A program made the translations under genes and the position numbers. The notes under the pieces were generated by a model. It searched no databases, was not told the DNA's origin, and saw only the letters and a program-made list of their open reading frames with translations. 64,000 nucleotides of DNA from Lathyrus oleraceus. Taxonomy: Eukaryota > Streptophyta > Magnoliopsida > Fabales > Fabaceae. Shown here piece after piece: positions 52,514 to 62,942 of the stretch; the stretch's first letter is position 1, and every line of letters begins with the position of its first letter. Where the stretch lies: assembly GCF_024323335.1 (NCBI RefSeq), contig NC_066583.1, positions 15,094,665 through 15,158,664 on the forward strand. The letters are read 5' to 3'.

Positions 52514-53317
52514 CTACTTTATCTGCCGATTCGATACTTCAACCTGTCCACTTGTCCTAGGATGATACGGTGTGGAAATTTTATGCTTGACATTGTATTT
52601 CCTTAACAGATTCTCCATTAACTTGTTCAGAAAATGAGTACCTTCGTCACTGATGAGTGCTCTTGGTACCCCAAACCTAGAGAAAATGTAGTTTTTTAGG
52701 AAATTGACCACCACTTTAGCATCATTCGTGGGCAATGCCACGACTTCCACCCATATTGGCATATAGTCAACAACGACCAAAATGTAATGCTTTCCAAATG
52801 ACGGTGGAAAGGGTCCCATAAAGTCTATTCCACATACATCAAACAGTTTTACCTCCAACATGGCATTTTGAGGCATCTGATTTCTCTTTGAAATATTACC
52901 CGTCCTTTGACATCTGTCACATTCTTTTACTATCCTTTGGGCATATTTGAATAGTGTAGGCCAGTACGACCCAGACTGGAGAACTTTTGTTGTTGTTCTA
53001 TCCCCACTAAAGTGTCCTTCATATTCTAAGTCATGACAAACTCTGAGAATGTCCGTTTGTTCTTCCTCTAGGATACATCTTCGAACCAACCCATCTATTC
53101 CTTTTTTGTACAAGAATGGATCATCCCACACATAAAACATGCAATCATGCAAAAACTTTTTCTTTTTGTTAGAATCAAAATCATCAAGTATTAGTCCACC
53201 CACCAAATATTTTGCATAATCGGCGAACCAACGGACACTAGTAACAACTAGGATACGTTCGTCGGCAAAATTGTCTTTGATTAGGTGTTTATCCTCTGTT
53301 TCTTCGATCGGAGACAT
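52514..53317 (-). CDS. Athila integrase, zinc finger and catalytic core
   Basis: This 267-residue frame starts in the RNase H-integrase linker. The zinc-finger region has [15 protein letters not shown] and CDRCQRTG. The core has [10 protein letters not shown] (first Asp), [13 protein letters not shown] (second Asp; the family usually has Gly where Glu stands) and [13 protein letters not shown] (Glu). The catalytic triad is therefore present. The frame stops at 52514 just after the Glu motif, and the remainder is in the frames below. Confidence 0.9.
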   Translation of the reverse strand: MSPIEETEDKHLIKDNFADERILVVTSVRWFADYAKYLVGGLILDDFDSNKKKKFLHDCMFYVWDDPFLYKKGIDGLVRRCILEEEQTDILRVCHDLEYEGHFSGDRTTTKVLQSGSYWPTLFKYAQRIVKECDRCQRTGNISKRNQMPQNAMLEVKLFDVCGIDFMGPFPPSFGKHYILVVVDYMPIWVEVVALPTNDAKVVVNFLKNYIFSRFGVPRALISDEGTHFLNKLMENLLRKYNVKHKISTPYHPRTSGQVEVSNRQIK

Positions 53318-54927
53318 CCAGGATAAGTGATCAGCAATAATATTTTTGCTACCCTTTTTGTCTCTGATTTTCAGATCAAACTCTTGCAGAAGTAGAATTC
53401 ATCGCAACAACTGTAAGACCCTAGTTTTGACCCTAAGATCCCTCATGGCATCATAACATTGCATTTGCATAGCCTCAAGGATCATAAGCATCTTGGTTCC
53501 CTTTGCCTTTGGGTGGGATCTCTTGTGAGTGGTTTGAGATCACCAAGCATGCTTGAATTGTATATTATTGCTTTTCTCATTTTATTTACTAACCAAAAGC
53601 ACAAAAATATGTCACTAACATTTCTTTTTTGTAGCTTGAGCAATCATAAGGTCTAAAAGCTTCTAGAAGATCCTATGTGCATTGATATGGTCAAGAGGAG
53701 ATGGAAGCAAGCATGGTAATGGTTCCCAAAGCTCTCATCCATCAAATATGCCTCCCAAATATCTCAATTCATCATTTTGATCAAAGCAAGTCAAGGGGTT
53801 TGAGGCTTGTTTCCCAAGGAAACCCTAATTCATCTGTTCATCAATTGTGCCTTGCTCATGAAGCAACCTTAGCCCATGGTCAAATATAATAAAGGGAAGT
53901 TATTTAATTCATCATTTCATGCATATTTGAACTTATTTGAGTGTCCTCAATCATCAATTCATCAAGATATGAGGTGTGGACTTGAGAAGTTGATCAGTCA
54001 ATTCATCTGACTATTTTGAAATGCACTGAGACCTAACTTTTTATGTGTAGGTCAAATGGATATGACCCCAAGATCAAAAATGTTCTTACGAATCATATGA
54101 ACACATTTCATGTTCATCAAAAATTTATTTGAAGCTTGGAAGGTCATCATCCATTCCAAGACATTATAGGTCATTTTGACTGAAACCCTAATTTTGGGTC
54201 AACTTCCCAAGAACATAACGCATTCATTTTTCATGATCTAGAGGTGAGACTTAATGAATTGGAAAGCTTAATGTGTATAATTAAAATGTTATGTTGAGAA
54301 AAATTACAAAATCTCAAAAGAAATACATGTGATAATGAAAAACATTATAGGTCACTTTGGACCAAATGCATTGAAATGTGAAAAAGTCCAACTTTAAGTG
54401 CCCATAACTTCTTCATCAAAAATCCAAATGATGCAAAATTTAATTCCAAATTTATTTTCTTGAAACGATCTACAACTTTCATTTTGAATATTTTATCATT
54501 TGGAGCTTGCATCATTGAGACAGAGGGGCTTGAACATTGGCCAAATTTGGAAATTTCACATATGCATGTTTTGCACCCTACACTTCAAGCTCAAATTTCA
54601 TTAATTTCCAAGGCCCAATTGGAGTTTTGATCAACATAGCATTTGTTCCTTATGCAACAAGCTTTCCAACCATTACCCATAAGCCTATGTTTCAATTTTG
54701 GAAATGTCATTTTCGAAGAAGAGAACTTTTTAGTGCATTTTTGGAAATTCATTTCAAACACATTGCATGAGCTCATGATATCATATCTGCACGTCCATTC
54801 CTTCTAATTATGATGTAAGCAATCAATTCCAATCATAATTGGGCCCTCCATGCGCCTGTACAGGCCCATGCATGGAGGCCCTCTTCTCCCATGCACACTT
54901 TGTTCATGCATATAAGATGGCTTTGGC

Positions 54928-54935
54928 TATAAATA
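54928..54935 (+). promoter_or_regulatory. TATA box of the 53412 LTR
   Basis: GGCTATAAATACATGG lies about 1.5 kb into the LTR, just after a CCATGC palindrome-rich block shared with the 21368 LTR. Confidence 0.55.
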
Positions 54936-57863
54936 CATGGCATGTGAGCTCTCATTTCTCAACCTAAAGGCGCCTAAACCTCTGCTGAATTGAATCCACA
55001 CCCATACCAAAGGAACAAATCTCAATTTTCTCTAAAAATTTCAGATCTAGAATTCAGTTTCCTCGACTGTTTTCTTAAGATCTAAAGTTCCTAGACCTTT
55101 TCACCTTGATCCATAGAAGCTTCTGTTTGCAAAAGAACTCAAAGATAGTGACTCAATTCACCTCAATTCCAAGGATTTGCTCAACTGCATTTTGCTTCGA
55201 AACAACTCATATATTGTTCCATTTGCCTTGATTTTGTGTGATCTGAAGTCCTCTGCATAGAGGCATCAGTATTGTGTTCTTAATTGTTGAAATCAAGCAA
55301 GTTCAGTTGAACACCACCAAAGTTCCATCTCTCATTTCTCTCTCAATAGGGATCTAGAGTGGAATTGAGTGGCATAGGAGTGATGTACATCACTCCACCT
55401 TTCATTTGGTACCTGGATCGTGCGTTTTGGTGCACATTTGTTCTTCTGCAAATTTGAGCTCTCATCGGAGCTAGCCGAAGAAGACGGTGGCGCTGGCCAC
55501 CGTCTGATCTCCAGATCCAATCATGGCCGTCCATTTTCATTTCCAGATTAGATCTAGTTTGTCCAATGTTATGACCATTTTTAAATGTTTGTGTGGTTGC
55601 ATTGACTCACGTGTATCGTGGAAGCGCGCTCAGATCCGTCTGATCTGCTAGGTCAATTAATGAACTGGATCCAACGCCTCTCTTTTTTTCTCATTTTTAA
55701 TTTCTGGTTTCTATTTTCTCTTATTTCTTTTAATTCCATTTTATTTCTAAAATTGATATCTCTTTCATTATTGGTCCAAAAATTATGGGACCAATTGCAT
55801 TATTTGTCTTTTAATTTCTAGTTTTTAAAAATGATTTTTATTTTTTTTATTTTGTCATTTGCTATTTTTTAATAATTTTCTCTTTTCTGGTTATTTTTAA
55901 TTCATTTTAAATAGTTTTTGAGATCCAAAAAATACCAAAATATTTTCTCAACCTCTTTGAATGATGATAGATCTATGAAAAATATTCTCATCAATTTATT
56001 AATTGATTTGAGATTTATTTGAGATTTTAGTTCAATTAGGTTATTTTTATGCATTTTTAATTGATTAAAAATAGTTTCTGACTTTTAAAAATGCTGAAAT
56101 TTTTTGTCAAACTTTGTTTGACCTTGTTGAGCTTGGGATAATTCACTTGGACTTTTCAAAGTTGATTTGAAGTGAGTTTGAAGTTTGACCTTTCTTTAAT
56201 ATTTTAATTCAAGTTTTATTTTAAATATTAAAAATGCCAAAAATATTTTGTTTATTTCTTGACTTCTAATCTTCATTTTGCTTATGTTTTCTATTGTTTG
56301 ACCTTGATCTTCTCTATCTTTGGTCATAGCTTGTTGATTATCTCATTCCATTTCATTTAATGCACTTTAATTCTTCATTTCTATTCTTCATCTTCTTCTT
56401 CTTCTTCTTTTCTTTTTGATTAATGAGTTAAAGGTTGATGGTTAACATTGATTAGGGAGGTTTAATCTTCCTTGATTCAAATCTAATTCATCTTGATCAA
56501 TGATCAAGTGAATGGCTTTGCATTAAGGATATATTGCTTTCTAAATCATGCAAAGGACCTAAATCAATACAAGATCATTTCTCATCTTCTTTTTGGCATG
56601 GCAAGTTGTTGGAGTTTGATTCACTAATCAAGACCTCTAACTTGTGTTGTTGCCTACATTATTATTGACCGGCCTCAGATAGTTGTGACTTCTACATAAG
56701 TCCAATTACGATTGATTAACATAGCGCTAAATTTGCCTCATAGCACACTAACTACTAACACTAACCATTAACTATTAACATTTAATTCTTGCTCTTTACA
56801 TTTATGCAATTTACCATTCTTGTACATATTATTCATTTGCTTTTCCCCTTTGCTCACTTGAGCACATGTTTATGTTAATGCAATTTGCCTTTTGCTCACT
56901 TGAGCACATAATTGTGTATATACTATTATGCTTGTGTTTTGTTTTGATTGTTGTAGACCAAATACAAAGAAATGGACAAATGGACTTAGTTTCTAGGACT
57001 TTCCCTATGCAAATTGGAGTAAAAGGACTTTAATGTTGAAGATGGACTAGAAGGACCAAACCTCTAAACTCACTCTTGTCTATTCTTGATTTACTTCATG
57101 GAACTTTTGATGTGTGTGCTTTTGTGCTAAGGAATTCTATGAGAGCTCAAATTGAAGAACCATTGTCATGTTCATCCAAAGTGAAAGATACAAGATACAT
57201 TGAGGATCTCCTAAGAAGCTTGTTTGATTGTGTTGATTGCTTAAGCTTACTATTATTTTGCTTGCATATTCCAAAGGATGGGAGCTACTTGGATCATCAA
57301 TATGATCTCAAGAGAGGAACTCCATTTGTGGTCTTGTTTCTTATCCCTTATCTCTTTTATGATTAGGACCTTAGCCATTCTTCTTCTTCCCTCCACTCTA
57401 ACCCAAGCCAAAACTTTTGTGCAAACATTTAACATTTGTTTTCAAAGATTAGAAACCTAAGCCTTATGCTTTTGATTTTCAAACTTTCTTTTCATAACAC
57501 TTATTTTGAATTGAACTTCTAAATCAACTTTAACCATATTTTGTAAATACTTTTCATTGGTAAATACCACTCATTCAAATACTTTTTTGGTTTCAATGGC
57601 CACTTTCTTAATCAAATTTTTTATAACCTTTAGCTATTAGGTTTGAGTTATCCTTGAGGTAGATGTAATACTCACCTATATCTGTAGTGATGGACAATGA
57701 GTCTTCCATGTTTATTATAGGGTTAACCCCTCACTAGCATGTTGAACTTATCCTCACATGGTGGATTTGTGGTTCTAGGTTGACTTTTCTCCCTTGGATA
57801 ACAAAAGACCTTAAGGCTTTTGGACCAATCAATTCACCAACTCATTTTGAAATTTTTACCCCG

Positions 57864-57923
57864 AACTATGAGGTTTTGATCCTAATCTTTTTAAGAAGGT
57901 ACGTAGGCAATGGGTTTATCCAT
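57864..57923 (+). promoter_or_regulatory. CTACG-hairpin module, diverged copy 6
   Basis: GAACTATG and GGTACGTAGGCAA flank a weak inner stem (CCT..AGG with CTT..AAG). A second hairpin, ATGG-GTTTAT-CCAT, at 57910-57923 takes the place of the GCGAY hairpin. Confidence 0.4.
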
Positions 57924-58035
57924 CCAAACACAAAAATGTAAGTAATTTGTACATTCTCTTCTCATCTCTTCAATCATGTTTGCACAAATAAATTCTCACA
58001 AAATACCAACCTTACAACAAGTGTGAAAAGGGCTC

Positions 58036-58051
58036 CCTAGGAGTACCTAGG
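58036..58051 (+). promoter_or_regulatory. AGTA-loop hairpin of the 53412 LTR
   Basis: The perfect hairpin CCTAGG-AGTA-CCTAGG is followed by GATG and then GGGTGCTTAAAACCTTCCC. The stem sequence differs from the other two copies while pairing is kept. Confidence 0.6.
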
Positions 58052-58284
58052 ATGTTTTGGGTGCTTAAAACCTTCCCATTGCATAACCAACCCCCTTACC
58101 CTGATCTCTAACATTTTTACTAGTTTTTGATTCGATAAAACTTTTAGGTTTTTGTTCGCTTTCTAACCATTCCTTTGGATAAATAGAAGTGCGGTGGCGA
58201 CTTGACTTGTATGGTTTACCTTGGATTTAGTTAATATCTCTAATGGTAACGAATACCCCGCTACAACAACCTTGGTTTAGATTC

Positions 58285-59193
58285 CTATTTAGTAAAAAGA
58301 TATTTCAAAGTTGCATGGTCAGTATAAACAATCACCTTTGATCCTAACAAGTAAGATCTGAATTTATTAAAAGAATAAACAACCGCGAACAACTCTTTTT
58401 CAGTGGTTGCATAATTCATTTGGGTGGGATTCAACACATGGCTTGCATAGTAAATCACATGCAAGAGCTTCGCCTTTCGTTGTCCTAGTACTGCCCCCAC
58501 TGCATTATCACTTGCACCACACATGATCTCAAAAGGGAGAGACCAATCAGGGGCAATTACTATAAGAGCATACACTAGTTCCCTCTTCAGGGTCTCAAAA
58601 GCTTCGCTGCACTTTTTGTCAAAAATAAAAGGTGTGTCTTTCACAAGTAAGCCTGTTAATGGTTTGGAGATTTTGGAAAAGTCTCTTATGAACCGGCGGT
58701 AAAAACCCGCATGTCCCAAGAAGCTTCTGATGCCTTTTTCATTCACCAGTGGCGGTAAATTAGCTATCATCTCCACTTTTTCTTCGTCTACTTCTATTCC
58801 TCGGTTGGAAATTTTGTATCCCAGCACAATCCCTTCACGTATCATAAAATGGCATTTCTCCCAATTTAGGATCAAATTTGTTTGTTGGCATCTTTTTAGC
58901 ACAAGGGACAAGTTAGTTAAATATTTATCAAAAGAATAACCGAAAATAGAAAATTCATCCATAAAGACTTCCATATGCTTTTCAAGCATGTCCGTGAATA
59001 TGGATGTCATACACCTCTGAAATGTGGCAGGTGTGTTGCACAACCCAAATGACATTCTCCTGTTTTTGAAAATACCATAAGGGCATGTGAAGACGGTCTT
59101 CTCTTGATCTTTAGGGGCTATAACAATCTGATTGTACCCAGAGTACCCATCAAGGAAACAATAGTAATCATGACCCGCTAACCTTTCCAACAT
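58285..59193 (-). CDS. Athila RT palm and first half of RNase H
   Basis: The 302-residue frame has FLDGYSGYNQI with the first Asp (D15), MSFGLCNTPATFQRCM, and the catalytic box as FMDE at 77-80 where the family has FMDD. The thumb follows, then RNase H with IVYTDHATLKYLF. The stop at 58285 lies 20 bases before the solo LTR; the rest of RNase H resumes left of 53407. Loss of the second Asp would be expected to inactivate RT. Confidence 0.9.
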   Translation of the reverse strand: MLERLAGHDYYCFLDGYSGYNQIVIAPKDQEKTVFTCPYGIFKNRRMSFGLCNTPATFQRCMTSIFTDMLEKHMEVFMDEFSIFGYSFDKYLTNLSLVLKRCQQTNLILNWEKCHFMIREGIVLGYKISNRGIEVDEEKVEMIANLPPLVNEKGIRSFLGHAGFYRRFIRDFSKISKPLTGLLVKDTPFIFDKKCSEAFETLKRELVYALIVIAPDWSLPFEIMCGASDNAVGAVLGQRKAKLLHVIYYASHVLNPTQMNYATTEKELFAVVYSFNKFRSYLLGSKVIVYTDHATLKYLFTK

Positions 59194-59268
59194 TTGATAA
59201 ATGAATGGAAAAAGGAAGTGGTCCTTTCTTGTTGCAATATTCAGCTTTCGGTAATCAATGCATACTCT

Positions 59269-59967
59269 CTAACCTATAACAATTCTAGTTGGGCTTAACT
59301 CATTTTTCTCATTTTTTATCACAGTAGTTCCCCTATTTTTGGGTACCACATGCACTGGACTAACCCATGAGATGTCGGATATGGGGTAAAATATCCCCGC
59401 ATCTAACAATTTTACAACCTCTTTGCGAACCATTTCTTTCATGGCTGGATTAAGTCTTCGTTGTGGTTGAACTACCGGCTTATGATCATCTTCCCTCAAA
59501 ATCTTGTGCATGCAAACTGTCAGCATAATACCTTTTAAATCCTCAATCGCCCATCCAATCGCACTCTTGTATTTTTTTAGTACCTGAATGAGTTCTACTT
59601 CTTGGACACTTTTTAAACTGGAATTGATAATAGTTGGACACTTCTTTTCCGCATCAAGAAACACATATTTCAGTTTCGCCGGTAATTGTTTCAGATCTGC
59701 CCCCTTTTTGGGCTCTTGAGTATCTTTTGATGGTGGAGGTGGTCTTAAATCTTCCCACCTGTGTGGTTTAGATCTAATCCATTGAGGTTGTTCCTCCATC
59801 ATGGCTAGCACTTCTGACTCTCTCTCGTCTTCATCACTTTCAAAAATTGATAAGCTCAAAACACGTTCTAACGGTGACTGAGGTATTTTCTTTTCAATTT
59901 CTTGAGCAATCACTTGATCTATTACCTCTATAGTGTGACTCGTGACAACATCATCTTTGTATTGCAT
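59269..59967 (-). CDS. Athila protease-RT linker and RT fingers
   Basis: The 232-residue frame contains KYVFLDAEKKCPTIINSSL, SAIGWAIEDLKGI and PAMKEMVRKEVVKLLDAGI, then SWVSPVHVVPKN, typical of the Athila RT start. It ends at a TAG in the usual Trp position before VCIDYRKLN; the RT continues through 59194-59268. Confidence 0.87.
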   Translation of the reverse strand: MQYKDDVVTSHTIEVIDQVIAQEIEKKIPQSPLERVLSLSIFESDEDERESEVLAMMEEQPQWIRSKPHRWEDLRPPPPSKDTQEPKKGADLKQLPAKLKYVFLDAEKKCPTIINSSLKSVQEVELIQVLKKYKSAIGWAIEDLKGIMLTVCMHKILREDDHKPVVQPQRRLNPAMKEMVRKEVVKLLDAGIFYPISDISWVSPVHVVPKNRGTTVIKNEKNELSPTRIVIG

Positions 59968-60290
59968 AGTATTTCGAACATCAATTTTAATTCTTCGTCA
60001 TAGACTTTGAGAGTCATTGTTCCTTCCTCTATGTATATCATACACCGCCCTGTCTCTAAAAATGGTCTGCCCAATATGAGAGGGATCTCCTCATCTTCAG
60101 GAATCTCAAGAATGACAAAGTCAATCACAAATACAAATTTATCTATCTTTACCAGAACATCTTCCATGATTCCATAGGGTCGCCTAACTGAGCGATCGAC
60201 AAACTGAAGCATCATCCTAGTGTCTTGAACGGTGCCAAGGCCCAATTTTTTGTAAATGGACAGTGGCATCAAACTCACACTAGTGCCCAA
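59928..60290 (-). CDS. Athila protease, C-terminal part
   Basis: The 120-residue frame starts just after the active-site loop (GTSVSLMPLSIYKKLGLG) and has PLILGRPFLETGRCMI, the second conserved block. The catalytic Asp lies immediately upstream near 60295 at the junction with the gag-protease frame. It overlaps the RT linker frame by 40 bases in another phase, so a shift has occurred. Confidence 0.83.
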   Translation of the reverse strand: MGTSVSLMPLSIYKKLGLGTVQDTRMMLQFVDRSVRRPYGIMEDVLVKIDKFVFVIDFVILEIPEDEEIPLILGRPFLETGRCMIYIEEGTMTLKVYDEELKLMFEILCNTKMMLSRVTL

Positions 60291-60295
60291 ATCAA

Positions 60296-60871
60296 TCAGA
60301 GCCTTCTAGAATTTTCTATCACCAATAGTGCAAGGAATAGTAACTGAACCCCTATCTTTCTTTTCACAGGAATTTTCATACCTTGGAGAATAACACTATA
60401 TGTTTCAGTGAGGATGATCAGGTCTACATTCGTGGAACGCTTTTTGGAGATGATGTCTTTCATGAATTTGGCATATATTGGCATTTGTTCTAGAGCTTCA
60501 GAAAATGGAATGTTTATTTCAATTTTCTTAAACATTTCTAAAAACTTCTCAAAATTCTTTTCATGTTGATCTTTCTTCTTTTGTCTTGGAGTGTAAGGGA
60601 GTTTGATGATTGGTTTAGAAGATTTTTCTTTCTCCTTGACAGGCATTATCACAACCTCTTCCTCTTGGTTCTTGGTTTCTTTGATTTCTAAATTAACCTC
60701 TAACAACCCATCTTCCTCCGCACTGTTTTCTTCTGATTCTTCAGTTGACTTACCACTTCTAGTCACTACCGTGTTAACATTATTAGGTTCACGCGGATTT
60801 GTCCCTGTACCACTTGGCAAGGTACCTGAAGCTTGAGAATTTGAAGCTAATTGTTGTGTTATATGACCCAT
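60296..60871 (-). CDS. Athila gag C-terminus and protease start
   Basis: The 191-residue frame has a polar linker with TGTNPREPNNVNTVVTRSGK, an acidic part, then KLPYTPRQKKKDQHEKNFEKF and INIPFSEALEQMPIYAKFMKDI, standard for Athila between gag and protease. The last 20 residues are out of phase with the family, suggesting a frameshift near 60350. Confidence 0.8.
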   Translation of the reverse strand: MGHITQQLASNSQASGTLPSGTGTNPREPNNVNTVVTRSGKSTEESEENSAEEDGLLEVNLEIKETKNQEEEVVIMPVKEKEKSSKPIIKLPYTPRQKKKDQHEKNFEKFLEMFKKIEINIPFSEALEQMPIYAKFMKDIISKKRSTNVDLIILTETYSVILQGMKIPVKRKIGVQLLFLALLVIENSRRL

Positions 60872-61009
60872 CTGAACTTCAAGATTTTTTATTGAGGCAG
60901 TGGTGTTCTTTTGATTGTTTCTAGTCTCCTATTGGAACTGAATATTATGAGTGGCTAATTTTTCATTGGCAATGTCCCAGTCTGCCTTTTTAGGCGCTTG
61001 CTGTTGCTG

Positions 61010-61630
61010 CTATTGTTGATATTGGGTTTGATATTGTCCTTGACCTTGTTGCGGAACATTCCCTCTCTGATCTTTCCAGGAGAAGTTAAGATGATTCTTC
61101 CTACCTGGGTTGTAAGTGTTTGAGTATGGATTATTCTGCTTCAAGAATTTTATCTCTTCAATTTGTTGAGGAGTTGCAAAGCAATACACCATGTGGTGAG
61201 GTCCATTATAGATTTCACAAGTGATGGCTTGAGTCGATTGAACTTGAGCTACCTGTTGAGTACCTATATTCATAGACTTTAATTTCTTTTCCACTTTGGC
61301 ATCGACTGTGTCTTCCAAACGGATTTTATTAGCTTTCAATTTCATATCAATGACTCCTTCAGGCTTGCTAGTACACCTGTCATATAATTCCAGATGTTCG
61401 TTGGCAGCTATCGCCTCAATAATCCTTTTAATACCAGTGGATGTTAAGAAATTTGTTGAGCCACCGGCTACTGTATCCATCAACTGTTTTGTCGTTATTT
61501 TCAGCCCGTTAACAAACATTTGCATTTGTTCAGTCTGATCCATATTATGAGTTGGGCAAGCTACTAAGACCCTTTTGAATCTTTTGTAGGCATCTCCCAA
61601 AGACTCACCATCCTTCTGTTTGAAGTTCAA
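61010..61630 (-). CDS. Athila gag, central part
   Basis: The 206-residue frame has ESLGDAYKRFKRVLVACPTHN, FVNGLKITTKQLMDTVAGGS, then CEIYNGPHHMVYC, the Athila zinc-finger-like motif, and a Gln-rich tail. It ends at a stop within the Gln run; the next 140 bases (60872-61009) continue the same protein with further stops. Confidence 0.83.
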   Translation of the reverse strand: MNFKQKDGESLGDAYKRFKRVLVACPTHNMDQTEQMQMFVNGLKITTKQLMDTVAGGSTNFLTSTGIKRIIEAIAANEHLELYDRCTSKPEGVIDMKLKANKIRLEDTVDAKVEKKLKSMNIGTQQVAQVQSTQAITCEIYNGPHHMVYCFATPQQIEEIKFLKQNNPYSNTYNPGRKNHLNFSWKDQRGNVPQQGQGQYQTQYQQ

Positions 61631-61843
61631 GATTTCATACCTTTTTCTCAGGAATACTTATGCTGGAAAATACTCATTTAAGAACGTAGTTTCCATCTCT
61701 TCCCATGATGTAATATTGTCGGCTGAGAGAGAGTAGAACCACTCTTCTGCATCTTCGGCTAAAGTGAACGAGAACATTCTTAACTTTTTTGCTTCATCAG
61801 TATGACCATCAATTTTCAAAGTAGTACTCATGGTCAGAAATCT

Positions 61844-62194
61844 CTATAAATACTTGTTCGCATCTTCATTAACCTTTCTGGTGAAAGGTTTTCTTTCAAG
61901 TTCATTGATTATACTAGGATACAGTTGAAAATTTGTCACATTCACCGGTTGGTTGACAATGGTCAGTGTATCACCCGACGCATTTGCACCTCCATAGTCA
62001 CCTAGGAGTCTTTCCGGAGGTGGAGGAGGTGGAACTGGAGGAATTTCAGCCATAGTTTCTTTTTTTAAATCTGAGTGATCAGAGGGAACTTTTTCTTTGG
62101 AATTTAATGTCGCGTTTCTGCGTCTCCGGTGAAGGGTTCTCTCGATTTCTGCGTCAAAAAAGAAATTCAACTGGGGGTCTTCTCGCATACACAA
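61844..62194 (-). CDS. Athila gag N-terminus
   Basis: The 116-residue frame begins about 100 bases downstream of the PBS. It has RTLHRRRRNA, a Pro-rich run, DYGGANASGD and FQLYPSIINELERKPF, the usual Athila gag start. The protein continues past stops near 61842 and 61660 into the next frame. Confidence 0.78.
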   Translation of the reverse strand: MCMREDPQLNFFFDAEIERTLHRRRRNATLNSKEKVPSDHSDLKKETMAEIPPVPPPPPPERLLGDYGGANASGDTLTIVNQPVNVTNFQLYPSIINELERKPFTRKVNEDANKYL

Positions 62195-62290
62195 ATTAGT
62201 AAATTAAATTATATAAATGATAGAAAAATAATTTTATTGCAGAGCAACAAAATTTTAATTGAACTACAATTAAACTCCATATTTTGGCAG

Positions 62291-62309
62291 TCCCCGGCAA
62301 CGGCGCCTA
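62291..62309 (-). promoter_or_regulatory. Primer-binding site, tRNA-Asp type
   Basis: The minus strand reads TAGGCGCCGTTGCCGGGGA five bases after the LTR end. The Athila consensus starts TGGCGCC, so there is one mismatch at the second base. Confidence 0.85.
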
Positions 62310-62314
62310 AAACT

Positions 62315-62942
62315 TGATCGGAGAAATAGCAAGTGTATTATTTTGCCTGTTATAGTAATAAAGGGGAAATTCTCCAAATGTCGATCTCAAGGACTGCAAG
62401 TTAATATCTAGTTCAAATCATCGTTCAATTAAACAAAAACTATTGTTGGGGTGTTTTAGATTCAGATTTATAAAAATAAAGGTAAAAGAATTTAATACTG
62501 TAAAATAAGGGTTTGTAAGGGAAGAGGAACAATGCCATGGAAAGTGTATGGTTTGTCCCTGTAACAACTCTGAGTCACTATTGCATCAACAAATCTCAAT
62601 TGCTACAAGTTCTCAAGGGTATTTTCTCCCAAGTTCTTGGTGAGAAAACCTTTAATCATTCTACCATAATTTCTATGTTCATATGCAATTATGGTGAAGT
62701 TAAGCCTTATTATATCAAGAATGCTTTGATTCATATAGGGTATCCCTAGTCCAAGGTGATATCTACTGCAGAGTAATATTATGAAAACCTTATCAATGAC
62801 GGTCCAGCCTAATTGATAACCATATAACAATCTCGATTGGTCCGAAAGAGAAAGCATTAAACACATCAAAAGATTACCGTAAAAACAATATTATAAATAC
62901 AATTGTAAACTCAAGTCACTATAGATCTAAATCAGGGACACC
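62315..62942 (-). repeat. 5' LTR of the Athila element, truncated
   Basis: From TGATCGGAGAAATAGC at 62315 it aligns with the 3' LTR for nearly 600 bases (GTCGATCTCAAGGACTGCAAG, then GACGGTCCAGCCTAATTGATA), with some internal length differences. Only about half the LTR remains, as the next LTR starts at 62943. The last 35 bases differ from the other copy. Confidence 0.85.

Larger units (their letters stand above)
53412..58265 (+). mobile_element. Solo LTR of an Ogre-type element, TSD ACAAC
   Basis: The 4854-bp unit starts TGTAAGACCCTAG and ends CCCCGCTACA, flanked by ACAAC on both sides (53407-53411 and 58266-58270). No coding sequence lies inside. The TATA box at 54928 and the end block with GGTACGTAGGCAA and the AGTA hairpin give plus orientation. 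It is related to the LTR at 21368 and more distantly to that at 15240. The Athila RNase H frame runs up to both borders. Confidence 0.93.
50549..62942 (-). mobile_element. Athila (Ty3/gypsy) retrotransposon with nested solo LTR
   Basis: On the minus strand the order is truncated 5' LTR, tRNA-Asp-type PBS, gag, protease, RT, RNase H, integrase and 3' LTR, with gag and protease motifs typical of Athila. The RNase H is split by the solo LTR at 53412-58265. Stops lie in gag, between RT blocks and in integrase, and one RT catalytic Asp is Glu. The 5' LTR is cut at 62942 by another Ogre-type LTR. No target duplication can be checked. Confidence 0.9.

Noticed and set aside
57076..57366. 96-codon plus-strand frame in the 53412 LTR
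   Set aside because: It is inside a solo LTR, with no domain and no conservation in the related LTR at 21368.
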